64,000 bases of DNA from Tigriopus japonicus (Eukaryota; Arthropoda; Copepoda; Harpacticoida; Harpacticidae): positions 4,613,823 through 4,677,822 of the forward strand of contig CM021318.1 in the NCBI GenBank assembly GCA_010645155.1, given 5' to 3'. Position numbers and translations under genes: made by a program. The notes below the pieces were generated by a model that worked only from the letters and a program-made list of their open reading frames with translations, was not told the DNA's origin and did not search any database. Positions 49,224 through 61,176 of the stretch are shown piece after piece (the first letter of the stretch is position 1; each line of letters starts with the position of its first letter).

Positions 49224-52020
49224 CCATCTTCAAGCTCTCCAGTCTCGTCGCATTGACCAGTACTGTACATAGATCAGAGAAGAACGACTAGTAATAGATC
49301 CTCAATAACAAACATCTTGCGGCTGATTAATGGCACATGGTCCAGTTCCGAGCTAATTTGGAACAACCGTCGACTGGGCATTGGTGCTTCTTTGGCTGGA
49401 AACGTGGCTCAACAGGAAGTTCCATCCTCGCTCTACATCATTGATGGGCATGACCCAAATGGCATAATGTTGGACTGCGTAAGGGTACAGTATATCCACA
49501 AAAGAGTCTTATGCCATTGGATCATCCAATCAGTTGCAGGAAGGGGAATAGAAGTTGTTAGGAATATGTCGTCCTAAAGAAGATCCAAAAAATGTCCAAT
49601 TCGTTGAGCAGGGACCATTGTCAGATTTGATCCATAGCAAAGAACAGTGGCAAGAGTGTCCGGTGTCGTTGTGTTAATCTTGTTTTCATCCCTCCCAATA
49701 TCGTGTTAGCACACATACGGTCATTGGGCAAACGTTAATTCCATCGGAGTGATCCCCATGATTTTGCCTGCCTCTGTTCCTTCCTCTAACCCATCAACAA
49801 CCAAAAGTACACAGGACAGTAGATCCACTCAAACATTGGATCTCTGACTCGATATCTCACTGCTGTTGTTGTTGTTGATAATGATGCACCGAGTAGTATA
49901 CTTTACAGTGCTTGCTTGGCCGTTGGGGGATGTATGTGTTGATCCTACGTTAATGACAATCTGATGCTCTGAAAAATCAGATGAAGCAATTTCCCATGGG
50001 AGAAGAAAGAGTGGATGGATCACCAATGGACAACAACATCGTTCGGCCTGCACTGCTTAGAATTCAGAAAGGAATCCTATTATCGCTATCACTTGTCCCC
50101 GTACTTTTCAAGAAAAGTGTTTGCTTTACCAAATTCCAAAGTTTCCGACCTCCTTTTTCTTGACTTGGGAATGATTAGAGTTGTACTGGAGAACGAGGGA
50201 GAGCCACTGTCAAATTCTATTATAATATAATGTAATAATAACCAACATCAAAATAACTGTAATGTTGCTTTACTTCACTTTATTTACTTACTTTACTTAA
50301 AGGATTTTCTCAGTGAACCCATAAAGCCAAGTCAGCTAAACTGACCAGCGCATGGAGTGGAATACGGACAGCGGGGCTCAAGTGGGAACACTAGAGCTAG
50401 AAATGGATGCTTTAAGCTTCTCAATCCTCTCTACTCTTCTATAATACTGCTTCTGAATCTGCTTTGGATGGAATCGTTGCTTCTTCTGCAGTTGCGACAA
50501 CTGCTACTTCTAGCTCTTTTTCTCTTTGCTTCTTGCCTCTAATAGTAGAAGTACAGGAACTTGTCCCTCGTCTTCCAATAGATCCATAATATGGTGGGAA
50601 GAGAAGCAGATGGTGAAAAATATAAAGCATCAACGAGATAGAGAATGGAGGCAGTCCGTGCATACACACTCGCACACCATAGACATGTACATGAAAACTC
50701 ACAAAGGCTGCCTCGTCCAGGGTAATCGACTGGCTAACGGCACCGATAAACATGGTCATTCCATGGAACTGTGCAACACTGGAGAAAGAAAATTAATGGG
50801 ACAAGAAATTTTCCAATTGATCTCTGTGTATAACACATCCATACAAATACTTTTCCCTCCTCCCCTCCAAGCCAACGAAACTTGTCCAGACTCCAATGAC
50901 CCACGCAATAATACCCGTTCACTTTCATGTTGTCTGTCCAATCGGGAAACAAAGGTTAATTTAGGAGCACTCGGTGGCATCTCCAGTCATTAACAAAGCT
51001 AGCTAAGAACTATTCCAGTTGTTCCATTTCCGAGGGATCAACTCCGATGAGGAGCAGATTTATGTCCAAGCTGAAATATTGATGCGATAAGCCATTCATA
51101 TATCGGCCAATCCTTTGGCATCTCATCATCAGCAAAGCTTTTCAGGACCTGATTGATTAGATTCTCTCATTCAAAGAGATCGTATGTGACCCTAATATTC
51201 CTTGGGTACCCAATATTGACCGATAACTGCATTGGCAGCTCGATCAAGACTTTGTAGGTTCCAATTTTCTATTTTCCTGAGAAAGCAACGTGGGAGGAGT
51301 CTCAGGTCAGGTCAGACGACCATTATAGTGTTGTGGTCTTATGCCAGAGACCGACTGTGCTTGTCCGAGAGTCAAGAGACTTGGAAACGAGGGAGAAAGC
51401 AAAGGGCTTACTTACTTGGCGGCCTCCAGGAAAGAAGCGCCAAAGACGGAGACGGAGAAACACACACCCTCAAGTTCGAAATGGTTCAGAGAATGAGAAG
51501 ATTCCACTCAGACATTTGATTTTCAACGGTTAGATGTAGCAACGTTGCGTGGAAATAGAAGATTGCTTTAAACTAACTTTTTCACGAAGGTCTTGACCCT
51601 TGAATGACTGGCTGGCCTGCCAAGCACTACCGAGAAAGCTCAGGATCAGAATGTACCGTATTTCTCCAAGGGAAATGGAGAAAATGAGCTTCATTTGAGC
51701 CTATCCCGTTCGTCGTCGTTTGCTCGTGATGGCTTTCACCCTGAGATCCATGCAAGTGACCCTTGTCGGGTCGTGATTTCCCGCAACTCAAAACCTAAAT
51801 CATATTGTGGTCCAGATGAGTAGCCAAAGACTCAACCGTTGATTCCAAAGTTACGGCACTTTACCAATCCAGCCAACTACCGGTCGGTTCTTTGTTTTGG
51901 AAAGTCCAAAAGGTGTTGAAGCTTTTCCAAAATTACCCTCGACCCCAAGCACGGCAAAACTCAACAAGGATGTTGTTCAATTTCTGGACCGAGTACTGTT
52001 GTTCGAATTCCCCCTGTGAA

Positions 52021-52062
52021 TCGTCACCATCATCTTCATCATCGTCGTCGTCGTCTTCATCG
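52021..52062. repeat. Compound ATC/GTC trinucleotide tract
   Basis: ATC, TTC and GTC units; gives Ser-run and Asp-run shadow ORFs on the two strands. Confidence 0.85.
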
Positions 52063-52337
52063 TTTCTTTCTCGGGGGCTGGCGGAGATGTTGATTGAAAA
52101 TCTACTTTTCTTGGGAGATTGGAAAAGCATCAAATTTCAAGAGGTGAAACAACGCCAATAGCTTCTTCAAGTATTGCCTCTCCTGCTGTTGCTGTTACTT
52201 TTGCTCCAACTATAACTGCTGCCACCATCATGACTTCTTCGATACAAGTGAATGTAGTACTCCTAAAGCAGAGACCGAACCTGACTAAAGGGTGGAGGAA
52301 ATCAATTCGATGGGGAGGACGGATCGACCGAAGACAG

Positions 52338-52450
52338 CGACGACGACGACGACGACGATGGCTTTGAGAGTGGATTGAAATGAACAGAACAAGATCATGA
52401 TGATGATGATGACGAAGACGACGAAGACCACGAAGACCACGAAGACCACG
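52338..52450. repeat. GAC repeat and ATG/GAAGACCAC repeat cluster
   Basis: A GAC tract at 52338-52360, then ATG units from about 52396, GACGAAGAC units, and a 9-bp tandem GAAGACCAC repeated about three times. Confidence 0.85.
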
Positions 52451-55380
52451 CAGACACCAAAGACTTGGACGATTTCTACAACTAACTTATTCACGCTGCC
52501 TGCTCATCACAAGTCTATTTATAACTACAAACTACATATCGCCCTAGCTTCTTAAGATTAGTAACGAGTTGAGTGTCTGGCCATCCGAAATCAATCACGA
52601 GACATGAGAGGAGCGCTTTTGGATTGGAAACATTTGCTGGAGAGCCATAAAATACTCAAGTCAAATTGCTTGGCCCAAGCTGCTGGATGGTGAGAATGAA
52701 AAGGCCAACTAATTTTAGATTGGAACACTTGTTCCACTCCGTTCAGGCCTTTACCTGTCAGGCAGTCTAGGATCACCGACGAGGTCCATAAAATTTGAAA
52801 ACAAAATTGTTAATGACATAAGAAGCGCTAAATCCGGTTCTCATCTTTTTGATCTGACTCATCGGGGAGAACATTTGAATTTTGAACGAACGAGCTCGTT
52901 TTCAACTTTTGGAAGCATGCATGATTTACAATGAGCACAAGCGAAATGCAAGTATGTGTCGCACCGACCGGTACATTCATGGGGGAAATCTCGATGTCAA
53001 TGATTCACATTCTTCATTCGTCGTCGTTCTGCCTGCTGCCCTGTCACAAATGAGAATTCAGTTCATTGTAAAACACCGAGTGCAGGAGCCACTGACAGCT
53101 GAACCTTGATCCCAAAAAAACATGAAGCTTTCTTTAGAATTTATTTGAACGTGAATTCTACTTAAAAGCACTAGAACGAGCGTAAAGTTCCATCTATCAT
53201 TTTACCACAACAAAATATTTTAAAGCCTTTTGCCACACCCGGTCTCGAACTTCGACGGAATTCGTGGCAATATGAGGCATAGAAAGCCCCCCCAAAACCT
53301 TCTTGCTTACTTTCGCCCGTACTCTTCGTACATGACAATCTAGCCAAATCTCGAGGGAGATAAAACAAAAGGGGAAATGCTCTGCAAACACAAGCCACAA
53401 TGCTTGTGTTCATGCTCGTTCCTCACTCTTGATCCAACTTCGACGTTTGTGGAATCAAGAGTTGATCCTAATGAGGATTTTCAAAACGAATTTCACTTTG
53501 AACGTATCCAGAACTGCAGTCAAACACAGTGTTTCTCTTTTCATCCTGGAGAATTGAATAAGTCAGTAGAGATGGGCGGATTTGGGAAGGAAGTGGGCTG
53601 GCTTGAAAGCCCGGATTGATAATGATTCTGAAATTGGCACGTTTGAGGAGGAAGAAGCCATGGCCTGCCCTCCAATCTAGATATCATTAGAGAGAATTAA
53701 TCATTTTTTCAATGATCGTCATCCACTTAAGGCTCCACTACTTATAAGAGTACTAACAACTCCATCCATCGATATCATAGGGGGATATTTGTGCACCCTA
53801 ACATTATCTGGTTACCGAAGACAGCAGTAAATCAGACCAAATCCATCTCGCTCGGCTGTGAAATTGTTTCCCAATGAAATGGCGGTGGCCTCAACCAAAA
53901 GAGACGAACAACCACCAACCAACCCAGTGGTTATAGTTTCAATCATCAAGCGAAATGAAGACTTCTCTGATCAATTACGTGTTAATGGCAGAGTGAGCAA
54001 ATTTTTCGAGTCTTTTTTTCCTCACGCGTGTAAAAATGTTCAAACTGTACACGTACTGTGGACTACTTGAAAGTATCGCTTGCACGGTTTCCAACTCACA
54101 AATGAACCAACGAACGACCAACCAACAACCACAATCATCAGTGGTCCCCTACTTGCGTCTGAGAAATATGACTTAATTGCTACCAAAATCGTCATCAACA
54201 CGACTTGAAATCAATCGCAGGAAATCAATTATGACAACTTTGGTCTGCTATCCCTCGTATGCAATCAAATGTTCGACGACGGATGTGGGTAAGCCAAATT
54301 GAGAGCCAATCGGGCTCGAGTGAAGAGCACGCAAGAATGAAAAAAAAGAACCATTACCTCCCTTGGACCAAATGACAATTGATTATGATTTATTGCCTGT
54401 TAAAGCATAATATGACAAAACTATAATCAAGTGACGGCGATGGTGGTGGTGCCCGTCCAATCACCATACTCGGATGATCAAAGCCAATTATGACAACTAA
54501 AAGTGATCCAACAGCTGGAGGCCGATAATTTCGATTTGCAGCCCTGCTTTGCTTGTTTCAGGTTTTGCTCGTTCACATTTCATCCTATTGTGAATGTTCC
54601 CCTAACTTTCGAAATTCGGTTCGAGCGAATCTCAGTGATGACGAGTCGAAGAATGTTAATGAACTATGAAGCAAAGACTTCTTCGTCTTTCTTGCTTCCA
54701 AATTTAGATTGTTCGGAACAAAAGGCGTCTGATGCGACGGAAAGTTAGTCTGCCAAAAAACATGAGCCAAAAATGTTTCACGAGCACATCATGGTATGGT
54801 ATTAACCAAATCAAGAGATCATTTCTGATGAATCGCAACCTGTCTCGTGTAAGAAACGCCCCTCCAAGCGTTTGTTTTTATTTAGAGGACGACACTTTAG
54901 CTCTGATATGCCGGAAACAAAGTCGGATTTTTTATCAGTCCCTAAGCATATTTACGTACGTACGCTACCGTGCTCATATGCTTTTCTTTGCCATCAAAGT
55001 ACTCCCCCCTCAACGAAATTTAGCTAAATGTACGCACATAACACCCTTGAGAAGAAGAGCGAACCAACAAAACTATGTTACATTTGGAATGATTTCGTCT
55101 TATCAAAAAGTCAATTCTTCGGATTCCGCAGGAAATCTGGAGCATCCAAGCTAACTTGATTACAAATTTCGTCGGAAATCAACATCGCTCCAATTCCGTT
55201 TTCTGTTTCACTCGCTTGTTCCATGCTTGTTGCGTTGTCGTTGCCCGGAGTTGAATTTCTCTCGGTCAATGGGATTTTATGACGACCCATGCATGCCATA
55301 CATCATGATCACATTCCTCATTTGTTACTGTTTCATCCAGATGAAACATCATCAATACTCATAAAGATGAACGCCTTGTT

Positions 55381-55494
55381 GACCAACGAGAAATACGACA
55401 AATTATCTATTCTTTCGTTCATCCTCAATTTGAGATTGCTCTCCATGTCTTGGAGCACAAGCATGTGCATGATACACGCGAAAAAAGAGGGGGG
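55381..55494. repeat. Left copy of gap-flanking 114-bp direct repeat
   Basis: Matches 55605-55718 with three substitutions; ends at the N run in a G tract. Confidence 0.9.
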
Positions 55495-55604
55495 NNNNNN
55501 NNNNNNNNNNNNNNNNNNNNNNNNNNNNNNNNNNNNNNNNNNNNNNNNNNNNNNNNNNNNNNNNNNNNNNNNNNNNNNNNNNNNNNNNNNNNNNNNNNNN
55601 NNNN
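55495..55604. other. Assembly gap, 110 N
   Basis: Run of N in retn intron 2 between two copies of a 114-bp repeat. Confidence 0.99.
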
Positions 55605-55718
55605 GACCAACGAGAAATACAACAAATTATCTATTCTTTGGTTCATCCTCAATTTGACATTGCTCTCCATGTCTTGGAGCACAAGCATGTGCATGATACA
55701 CGCGAAAAAAGAGGGGGG
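55605..55718. repeat. Right copy of gap-flanking 114-bp direct repeat
   Basis: Starts directly after the gap and repeats 55381-55494. Confidence 0.9.
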
Positions 55719-57132
55719 AATGAAACAAATGGCATCTTGACAAGGAGAATTAAAAAGCTTGTTGTTCTCGGGCGATAATTCAAGTGGTCATTTTACGAAT
55801 TAGCCAGGCTGAAATGCGTGCTGGTTGAAACGTTATCCTTCTCAACTCATCTCAAGTGCAAAACTCTCGGACTTGATATGGAATGCTGGGAGGCGATGAA
55901 CGATCCGATCCGTCTTGATGATGACGATCGTCATTGCATTCAGTCTTCACATGTCCACCTCGTAATGTGTTGAATCAAAGTGGATTTGTTCCACCCGGAG
56001 GGCGCACATTGACAGGAATTGGAACAGTCCCAACTAACCCAAATCTAACGACAGTACTACTTCTATGAAATCCCCCCCCCCTCCTCCTCCTTCTCTCTCC
56101 TCCCTTTCCATCGTTTGCTCAGTGCATTTTGATTTTCCCTCCCTCGTTTCGTTCGTAAAATGTGCGTGAGTGGACTTCTACTCCTTGGACTTCAATGCTT
56201 GTGCGGAGAGTGTGATTTCGTGTTTTTTCTCGTTCTTTTGGCCAACGATCAATTCGATGTCGTTTAGCATTGTTTGGGATTAAGGCATGTAAACGATGGA
56301 GCGAGAAAAAAACCTTGTCTTATCAAGAGAGGGGAAATCCTTCCACCCAAATCCGCGTCCCAACTTCACATTGAGCTAGGAGATGAATGAGCACTAAATT
56401 TGGCAAACACAGAATAGAAGCGACGATCCAAGAATGTGTTTCGCTTTTTATCCCTTGTTATGCGCGATCGTATCAAAGATTGTGGTCAACTTTCAAGTGT
56501 AGTAGAAGTCCAAAGCTTAGTTTTTCAAAGACAAGAATTGAAAGCTGCCCAACGTTTCAAAATCAAAAGTCCACCCATTTAAGGAAGCTTGGCGAATTCT
56601 TCAAAGTATAGGTACATGCCAGTAAGATTGGGTAAATTTGAAGAATATTTAGCTCGAAAAGGGTTGCCAATCAAGCGCGAGAATCTTGGACTAATGATGA
56701 ATTCTGTCGAAACATCAACCAAGAATAGATTGATATTCTTCCAATTGGATAGCTGCGGAAGAGAAAATATCCAGTTTCTTCTTCCATTAACCCGCCCAAG
56801 ATGGAGTTGGCTGGCTGCAGTGGAGCATCATTTAGTAAATGATTGGCGTGTGTGTGTGCGTGCGTGCGTGTTCTATTCTCGTCGAGCTCAACAAATGTGC
56901 GCGTCCATGAATGAACATCATGGAACATCATGAGAAGAAGAAGAAAAAGGGGGTGTATTGATGATCAGGTAAGGTACTTCTCAATGTACTTCCCGTGCAT
57001 ACTGACTCGTTGAGGGTATGGGGTACGTTCCAGTGGTGCACTTATTTCAGTCATCCTACGAAACGAGGGTCGTGGAGAAGAAGATTTTCAGGGTAGACAA
57101 GAAGCCAGCCCAAGAGTACAAGGATGATGACG

Positions 57133-57153
57133 AGAAGAAGAAGAAGAAGAAGA
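57133..57153. repeat. GAA trinucleotide repeat
   Basis: Seven units in retn intron 2; shadow Lys- and Phe-run ORFs. Confidence 0.85.
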
Positions 57154-58329
57154 CGAGGTATAACAAAACGAGGGATGCACTCGCCTCGTCATTGCAATAG
57201 AAGAGCAAATCTTTTACATGATATGAAAGCAAGGAGTCCACATACTCATTCAAAGCTGGACACAGAGAAGAATGATAACGAACCCATGGTCATAAACTGG
57301 AATGCTCATGATATCATGGCTTCTCCAATTCGAGATCGTTTCATCCACGCCAATATTCGAACAGGCTATCAAGTAAAAAAGAGTAGACGAAGAAGTTGCC
57401 TCCAGGTTTCATTGCAACAATTGCGCCTCTTAATGTTTCCGATTCACATTTATTGTTTTCATTAATGCAAGGAAACATTAAATTCTACTCATGCGTGGAA
57501 AGCGTCCATAAAATGAATTTAATTTCAACTCAAGTCGGTTCGTCTCGAGAGCAGTCAAACCACAACCAGCATTGCTTCCAAGCTGACTAACTGACTTATA
57601 CTACTTGATGGTAAGTACAAAAGTAATAGGCCAGGCAGCCGTACAAAGAAAGATAACCCCTTCGATGAGGATTGTGAGGAATGACGACCAAAAGTAATGT
57701 GAAGAAGTCTATCTGGTGTGGAAAATGTATCAAGCTTGTCTCGAACAATGCTCTGAAGATTCTTGAGGGAATCGTCCGGGGAAGTAGATTTGCCTCTGGA
57801 GGCAATCTATTTTCTGGTATTAGATTCGTGTCAAAACAGAGATGCACAAAAACCATGTCCCAATAAAAAAAGGAGTGAGGCCAGCTTCCCCATTTCTGGC
57901 TGGCATTGCCTTTTAGTCGGACAGGTTAGATTGAGTTGAAGATGAAGAGAGGAGTCTCTGATCAATAAAGGTCCGCTCAATCAGGTCCAATCCAATCCTC
58001 CACTTGATCGTCACTCACAAAACCAAAATTCGGGTAAGAATTTAGATCTGACTCGTTGATTCTTGAGATGTTGTGCGTCCCATGATCAACAAGGAACCAT
58101 TGATTTGCTCACTTTTTTTACTAAAATCTGGTCAAAGACAAGCGCTCACGGTTCTTTTATGACTTAATTTAGTGCCAGCTAGCAAACTAGAGAGCTTTTT
58201 GATAGAATTCCATGGCGAAAAAACTTTGTGGGCCTTTAATCCACCCCAACGTAATTAAGCAAGCTAATGCCTCAAGATACAGTAACGAAAGAGTAGATTG
58301 TACAACTCGAGAGTGACTTGTTTTTTTAC

Positions 58330-58701
58330 CTGTTTAAATTGTTCTTCAAAGCTCCAGTTTTGCTGCGAGCCCCCAAATGTTTGGGCAGGCTGATGCCCAA
58401 TAGGTGGGCTCGTACTTCGTTGGGAAGAAGGCGTGGGTGGTTGGGAGGGCGGACGATTCATGGACGTGGGGAACATGAGATTGGGGGGCAGACCCGTGGG
58501 CATTGTTCCAGCCACAGTGTGAGGAATGGGAGGGAAGAGCCCGCCCGGGTTTCGGATCCCTTGGAGGAACGACGGACTGTTCAAGAAATCGCGATGTTGC
58601 TTTTGGAGCGCCTCTAATCCAACCATGTGAGGGAGTTGGGCCAAGAAACTCCGGGGGTCTTTCTCGTCTTTGCTTTCGTCCTTAATGAGGTCTCTGGGAT
58701 C
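58330..58701 (-). CDS. retn: retn visible exon 2: Pro/Ser-rich linker and start of ARID
   Basis: A 372-nt exon, phase 0 to 0, visible residues 48-171. It opens DPRDLIKDESKDEKDPRSFL after an acceptor ending TTGCAG. It continues with a predicted helical segment (HMVGLEALQKQHRDFLNSPS) and a Pro/Ser-rich stretch containing SQPPTPSSQRSTSPPIG, which holds possible proline-directed phosphorylation sites. It ends QNWSFEEQFKQ, the conserved run into helix 1 of the ARID domain. The donor is CAG|GTAAAA. The FEEQFKQ-LYE junction with the next exon restores the family sequence exactly, which fixes the splice even though the intron is about 16.7 kb. The overlapping plus-strand ORFs are antisense shadows. 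Confidence 0.93.
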
Positions 58702-61035
58702 CTGCAAGGAACAAATAAATGGTTATTTACGGGGTTGGCCATGCACATGGTGGAATCATTTGTTGTTAATAGGGCTGGCTGCTGCTGCTACTGCTGTAGT
58801 TGGGAATGTCGCAAGTCAGTCAGTTGTCGAAGATGATGAGGAGGAGGAGGTTCATTTGAGGATAGGGAGTGCGCAATTTACCATCCCAGTTTCATCATCT
58901 CGCCCATCATGTCATTTCCATCTCATGATGCACGTAAATCAATTTCAACGATTTCTCCTTCGCCTTCTCATCCCTCCATCTAGTCGTGGATACAGACTTC
59001 TTTCTTCGTCGTATTCTTCGAGACCAATCATCTTTGCCATTGGTAGACAATGGGCATACTGCATGTATTTGAGTCGTACAACAGACACCACCGCCACACA
59101 TCTATCTCTCCGACCTCTCAAACCGATCATCATACATGAGCAATAGTAGTATTCATTTCAACAACCTTAATAAGCTCGATTGAATTCGCCTGACCGCCGC
59201 TTAAAAACTAAACCAGATGCAGGTCAAGTTCAAATTTTGTACAAAGAACAAATATGAAAAATTATTCGCTTCTGCTGGACTTTTGAATTCCTTATCGATC
59301 AAATATTGAGGCTTTGTCATCCTCTGATATTGCCAAGTTTAGAATCACCCACTTGAGAAACGAAGATTCACCGGCAAGAAACTTCCACGCTAGCTTTTGT
59401 GGTGCCACGACGGGCTGAAAGTAGGATCGAAGAGCCCTTGGAAGGCACCCTCTTATGATTTTTCTTGTATTGCCTTGGCTGGTTTGGTCTTACCGTGGTC
59501 TTGGTGCTTGCTCAGCGTGAGCATTGGGAGTACTTGAAGAGCTGGTGGAGCTATTCAAGAAGAACTGATGATACCTCTCGCATGGTTGCCAGATTAGTGT
59601 TTCTCTCTTGTGCTCTCGTCTTGGGTCCCTTCACTTCCTTTCGTCCGCCTTTTTAATTCTGGCTTGCTCTCATTATTCTGCCATCAAGTAGATAGATAGA
59701 TGGAAAGAAAAAAAGAAAGAAAGAAAGGGAAAAACAAAAAAGAAGGCAAGAGCGCATCATCGCATTTGATGGCCGAGATTGATTCCCAGGCGGATTCGAT
59801 TCCCGAACAAACAAGCAATAAATAGACAGAGAGATATCATCTTCATCCCAGGGCCTGCCAATTGTCTGTCACTCCTTTGTACACCCCAATCCGATTCCAT
59901 CACTGGATGATGCTACTACAAATCGGTGGGAGAGACAACGAGAACAGATGTTTTGGATGAAGATATACAGCAGTATCATTGGCAGATATTCACGTTGATC
60001 CGTTCAAACGCACTTCAGTCCTAGAAAGTGCTACTAATCACCACGGTACGTATGTAGTTCCCCTGGATGCTAAATATCGACACGGGAGCAACAAGGGCTC
60101 CGCCAACGAAAAGGAGCGTCAGCAATAAACCTGATATAAAACAGATTATGACAGATCATAAAGTCGAATTAGAGGCCGTAAATGAAGACGTAATTATTTC
60201 ACTCGGAGATTCATAACACGCATACAGGACAGGCGCATCATGCAAACGCACAGCAAGGAGATGGAGAGTTCTCAAAGGGCCAAATGGAAGAGTGGAAAGC
60301 AAAAAAAACGAGCTTCCGAAGATCAAAACTCGGAAAGTAGTACTTCAAGGTTGACTGATTAAACCTTGGCTCGTCTGCCAATTGATTCGAGATTTATGAC
60401 TTGCCCTTGATATCAAAGAGAGTCAGTGTGACACATCCAAGCTCTTCAAATAAAATGTGACGCTTAAAATCTCGTTTGAATGCTGCTCAAGTTGGACGAT
60501 GGCGTCGTCGGCTTGTCGTCGAAGTGGCTTGCTTGCCAGCCAGATCAGCAGCCCCTTGGCTCCATCATGCTTCTTCACCACCAGCCAATACTTCTGTACT
60601 TCTACTTCTATGTATACTACATGGATGAGCGAGAAGTCATTTCCCTCAACGATCAACGTTATCTCCACATGAATCCCCGTGATGTCAATAATGTCTCCAA
60701 GGCTTCCTGGGGCGTATTTATTGGTGCTGTTGGGTCGAAACCCGCCCGTTTGGCCTATCGGGATAGCAGCAGGGATTCGTCGTTTGTCATAAGACGACTG
60801 ATGTGTCTCTTTCTTATACGGCAAAGAGCCAATTCAAAGAGGTCAAACAAGGTCATCTGAGGCCAAATCACGTCAAGGCTTTGAATAAAAAACCATCCAA
60901 TATCAACAAGTCATGATTATCAATGACCCAACCACAGACGGCACTCGAGGTCCTTCGATCAGTCATGAGTACGTATGGCTTCGAAATACCTGTCTGATTT
61001 TGAAAATATTTCATTCAATAAACGGTTGCACTCAC
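58702..61035 (-). other. retn: retn intron 1, about 2.3 kb, containing an unassigned ORF
   Basis: Intron between visible exons 1 and 2. Its most notable content is a 133-codon minus-strand ORF at 60423-60824, described separately. The rest holds short A/G-rich tracts (about 59701-59745) and no recognised element. Confidence 0.65.
60423..60824 (-). CDS. Unassigned ORF inside retn intron 1
   Basis: 133 codons on the same strand as retn, with coding-like codon choice (many GTG, AAG, CTG, GCC, GAC) and protein-like composition, including DIIDITGIHVEITLIVEGND, KYWLVVKKHDGAKGLLIWLA and RRQADDAIVQLEQHSNEIL. I do not recognise the family. The opposite strand is also open (60480-60860, 126 codons), and on the minus strand a second frame just upstream reads MTLFDLFELALCRIRKRH after a TTGGCCTCAG acceptor-like site. 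This could be an exon of a nested gene, a decayed retrocopy or a transposon remnant, with a frame disturbance near 60760. Not assigned to retn, since its ends do not fit the exon phases. Confidence 0.3.
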   Translation of the reverse strand: MPYKKETHQSSYDKRRIPAAIPIGQTGGFRPNSTNKYAPGSLGDIIDITGIHVEITLIVEGNDFSLIHVVYIEVEVQKYWLVVKKHDGAKGLLIWLASKPLRRQADDAIVQLEQHSNEILSVTFYLKSLDVSH

Positions 61036-61176
61036 CTTAACCCTTACTCCACCCCCTCCACCGCCTCCGGAATCATTTTTGCCGCTGTAATCTTGCTCGG
61101 GAGTGGCCGAATCTCTTGCCGATAGTCGTGCTGGACTTCCAGGATCAGCCTCGGATAAATCGTCATTCCTTGGACT
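61036..61176 (-). CDS. retn: retn visible exon 1: acidic, Gly-rich N-terminal segment
   Basis: A 141-nt exon, phase 0 at both ends, encoding visible residues 1-47. It begins SPRNDDLSEADPGSPARL, has a short acidic/Ser stretch and ends in a run of seven glycines followed by VRVK. The acceptor is a pyrimidine tract ending TTTCAG and the donor is AAG|GTGAGT. There is no domain here; acidic and low-complexity N-terminal regions are usual in ARID3 proteins. It is assigned to retn because it lies on the same strand about 2.3 kb upstream of the next exon and joins in frame without a stop. It is less certain than the ARID exons because low-complexity sequence cannot be aligned by eye. An upstream exon carrying the start codon is required. 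Confidence 0.75.

Larger units (their letters stand above)
41675..58329 (-). other. retn: retn intron 2, about 16.7 kb
   Basis: The longest intron, between FEEQFKQ and LYEIDD. No protein-coding or RNA gene was recognised. It contains many simple repeats, listed separately, and one assembly gap at 55495-55604 flanked by a 114-bp direct repeat. Minor ORFs such as 54732-55154 and 50526-50993 (plus) carry no recognisable motif. It is called an intron because the exons on either side join exactly within a conserved motif. Confidence 0.75.
27505..61176 (-). other. retn: retn (ARID3/dead ringer) gene, seven coding exons
   Basis: Gene-level entry. Seven exons (61176-61036, 58701-58330, 41674-41602, 32503-32320, 32246-31993, 28532-27927, 27839-27505) join with matching phases (0, 0, 1, 2, 1, 1) at GT-AG sites into 1965 nt, giving 654 residues plus TGA. 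Domain order is an acidic/Gly-rich N-terminal piece, a Pro/Ser-rich linker, the ARID and extended ARID (about residues 164-290), and a REKLES-type C-terminal module (about 364-571). ARID3 proteins are nuclear factors that bind AT-rich DNA and act as activators or repressors in development; that role is taken from the family. The initiator ATG is missing: exon 61176 opens at an acceptor in phase 0, and I found no convincing upstream exon to 64000. Fly and vertebrate members have longer N-termini, so the visible protein is N-terminally incomplete. Confidence 0.95.

Noticed and set aside
58670..59146. 158-codon plus-strand ORF near retn exon 2
   Set aside because: Its start overlaps antisense to the exon, and the rest is repeat-derived (GCTGCTGCT, GAGGAGGAG) intron sequence.
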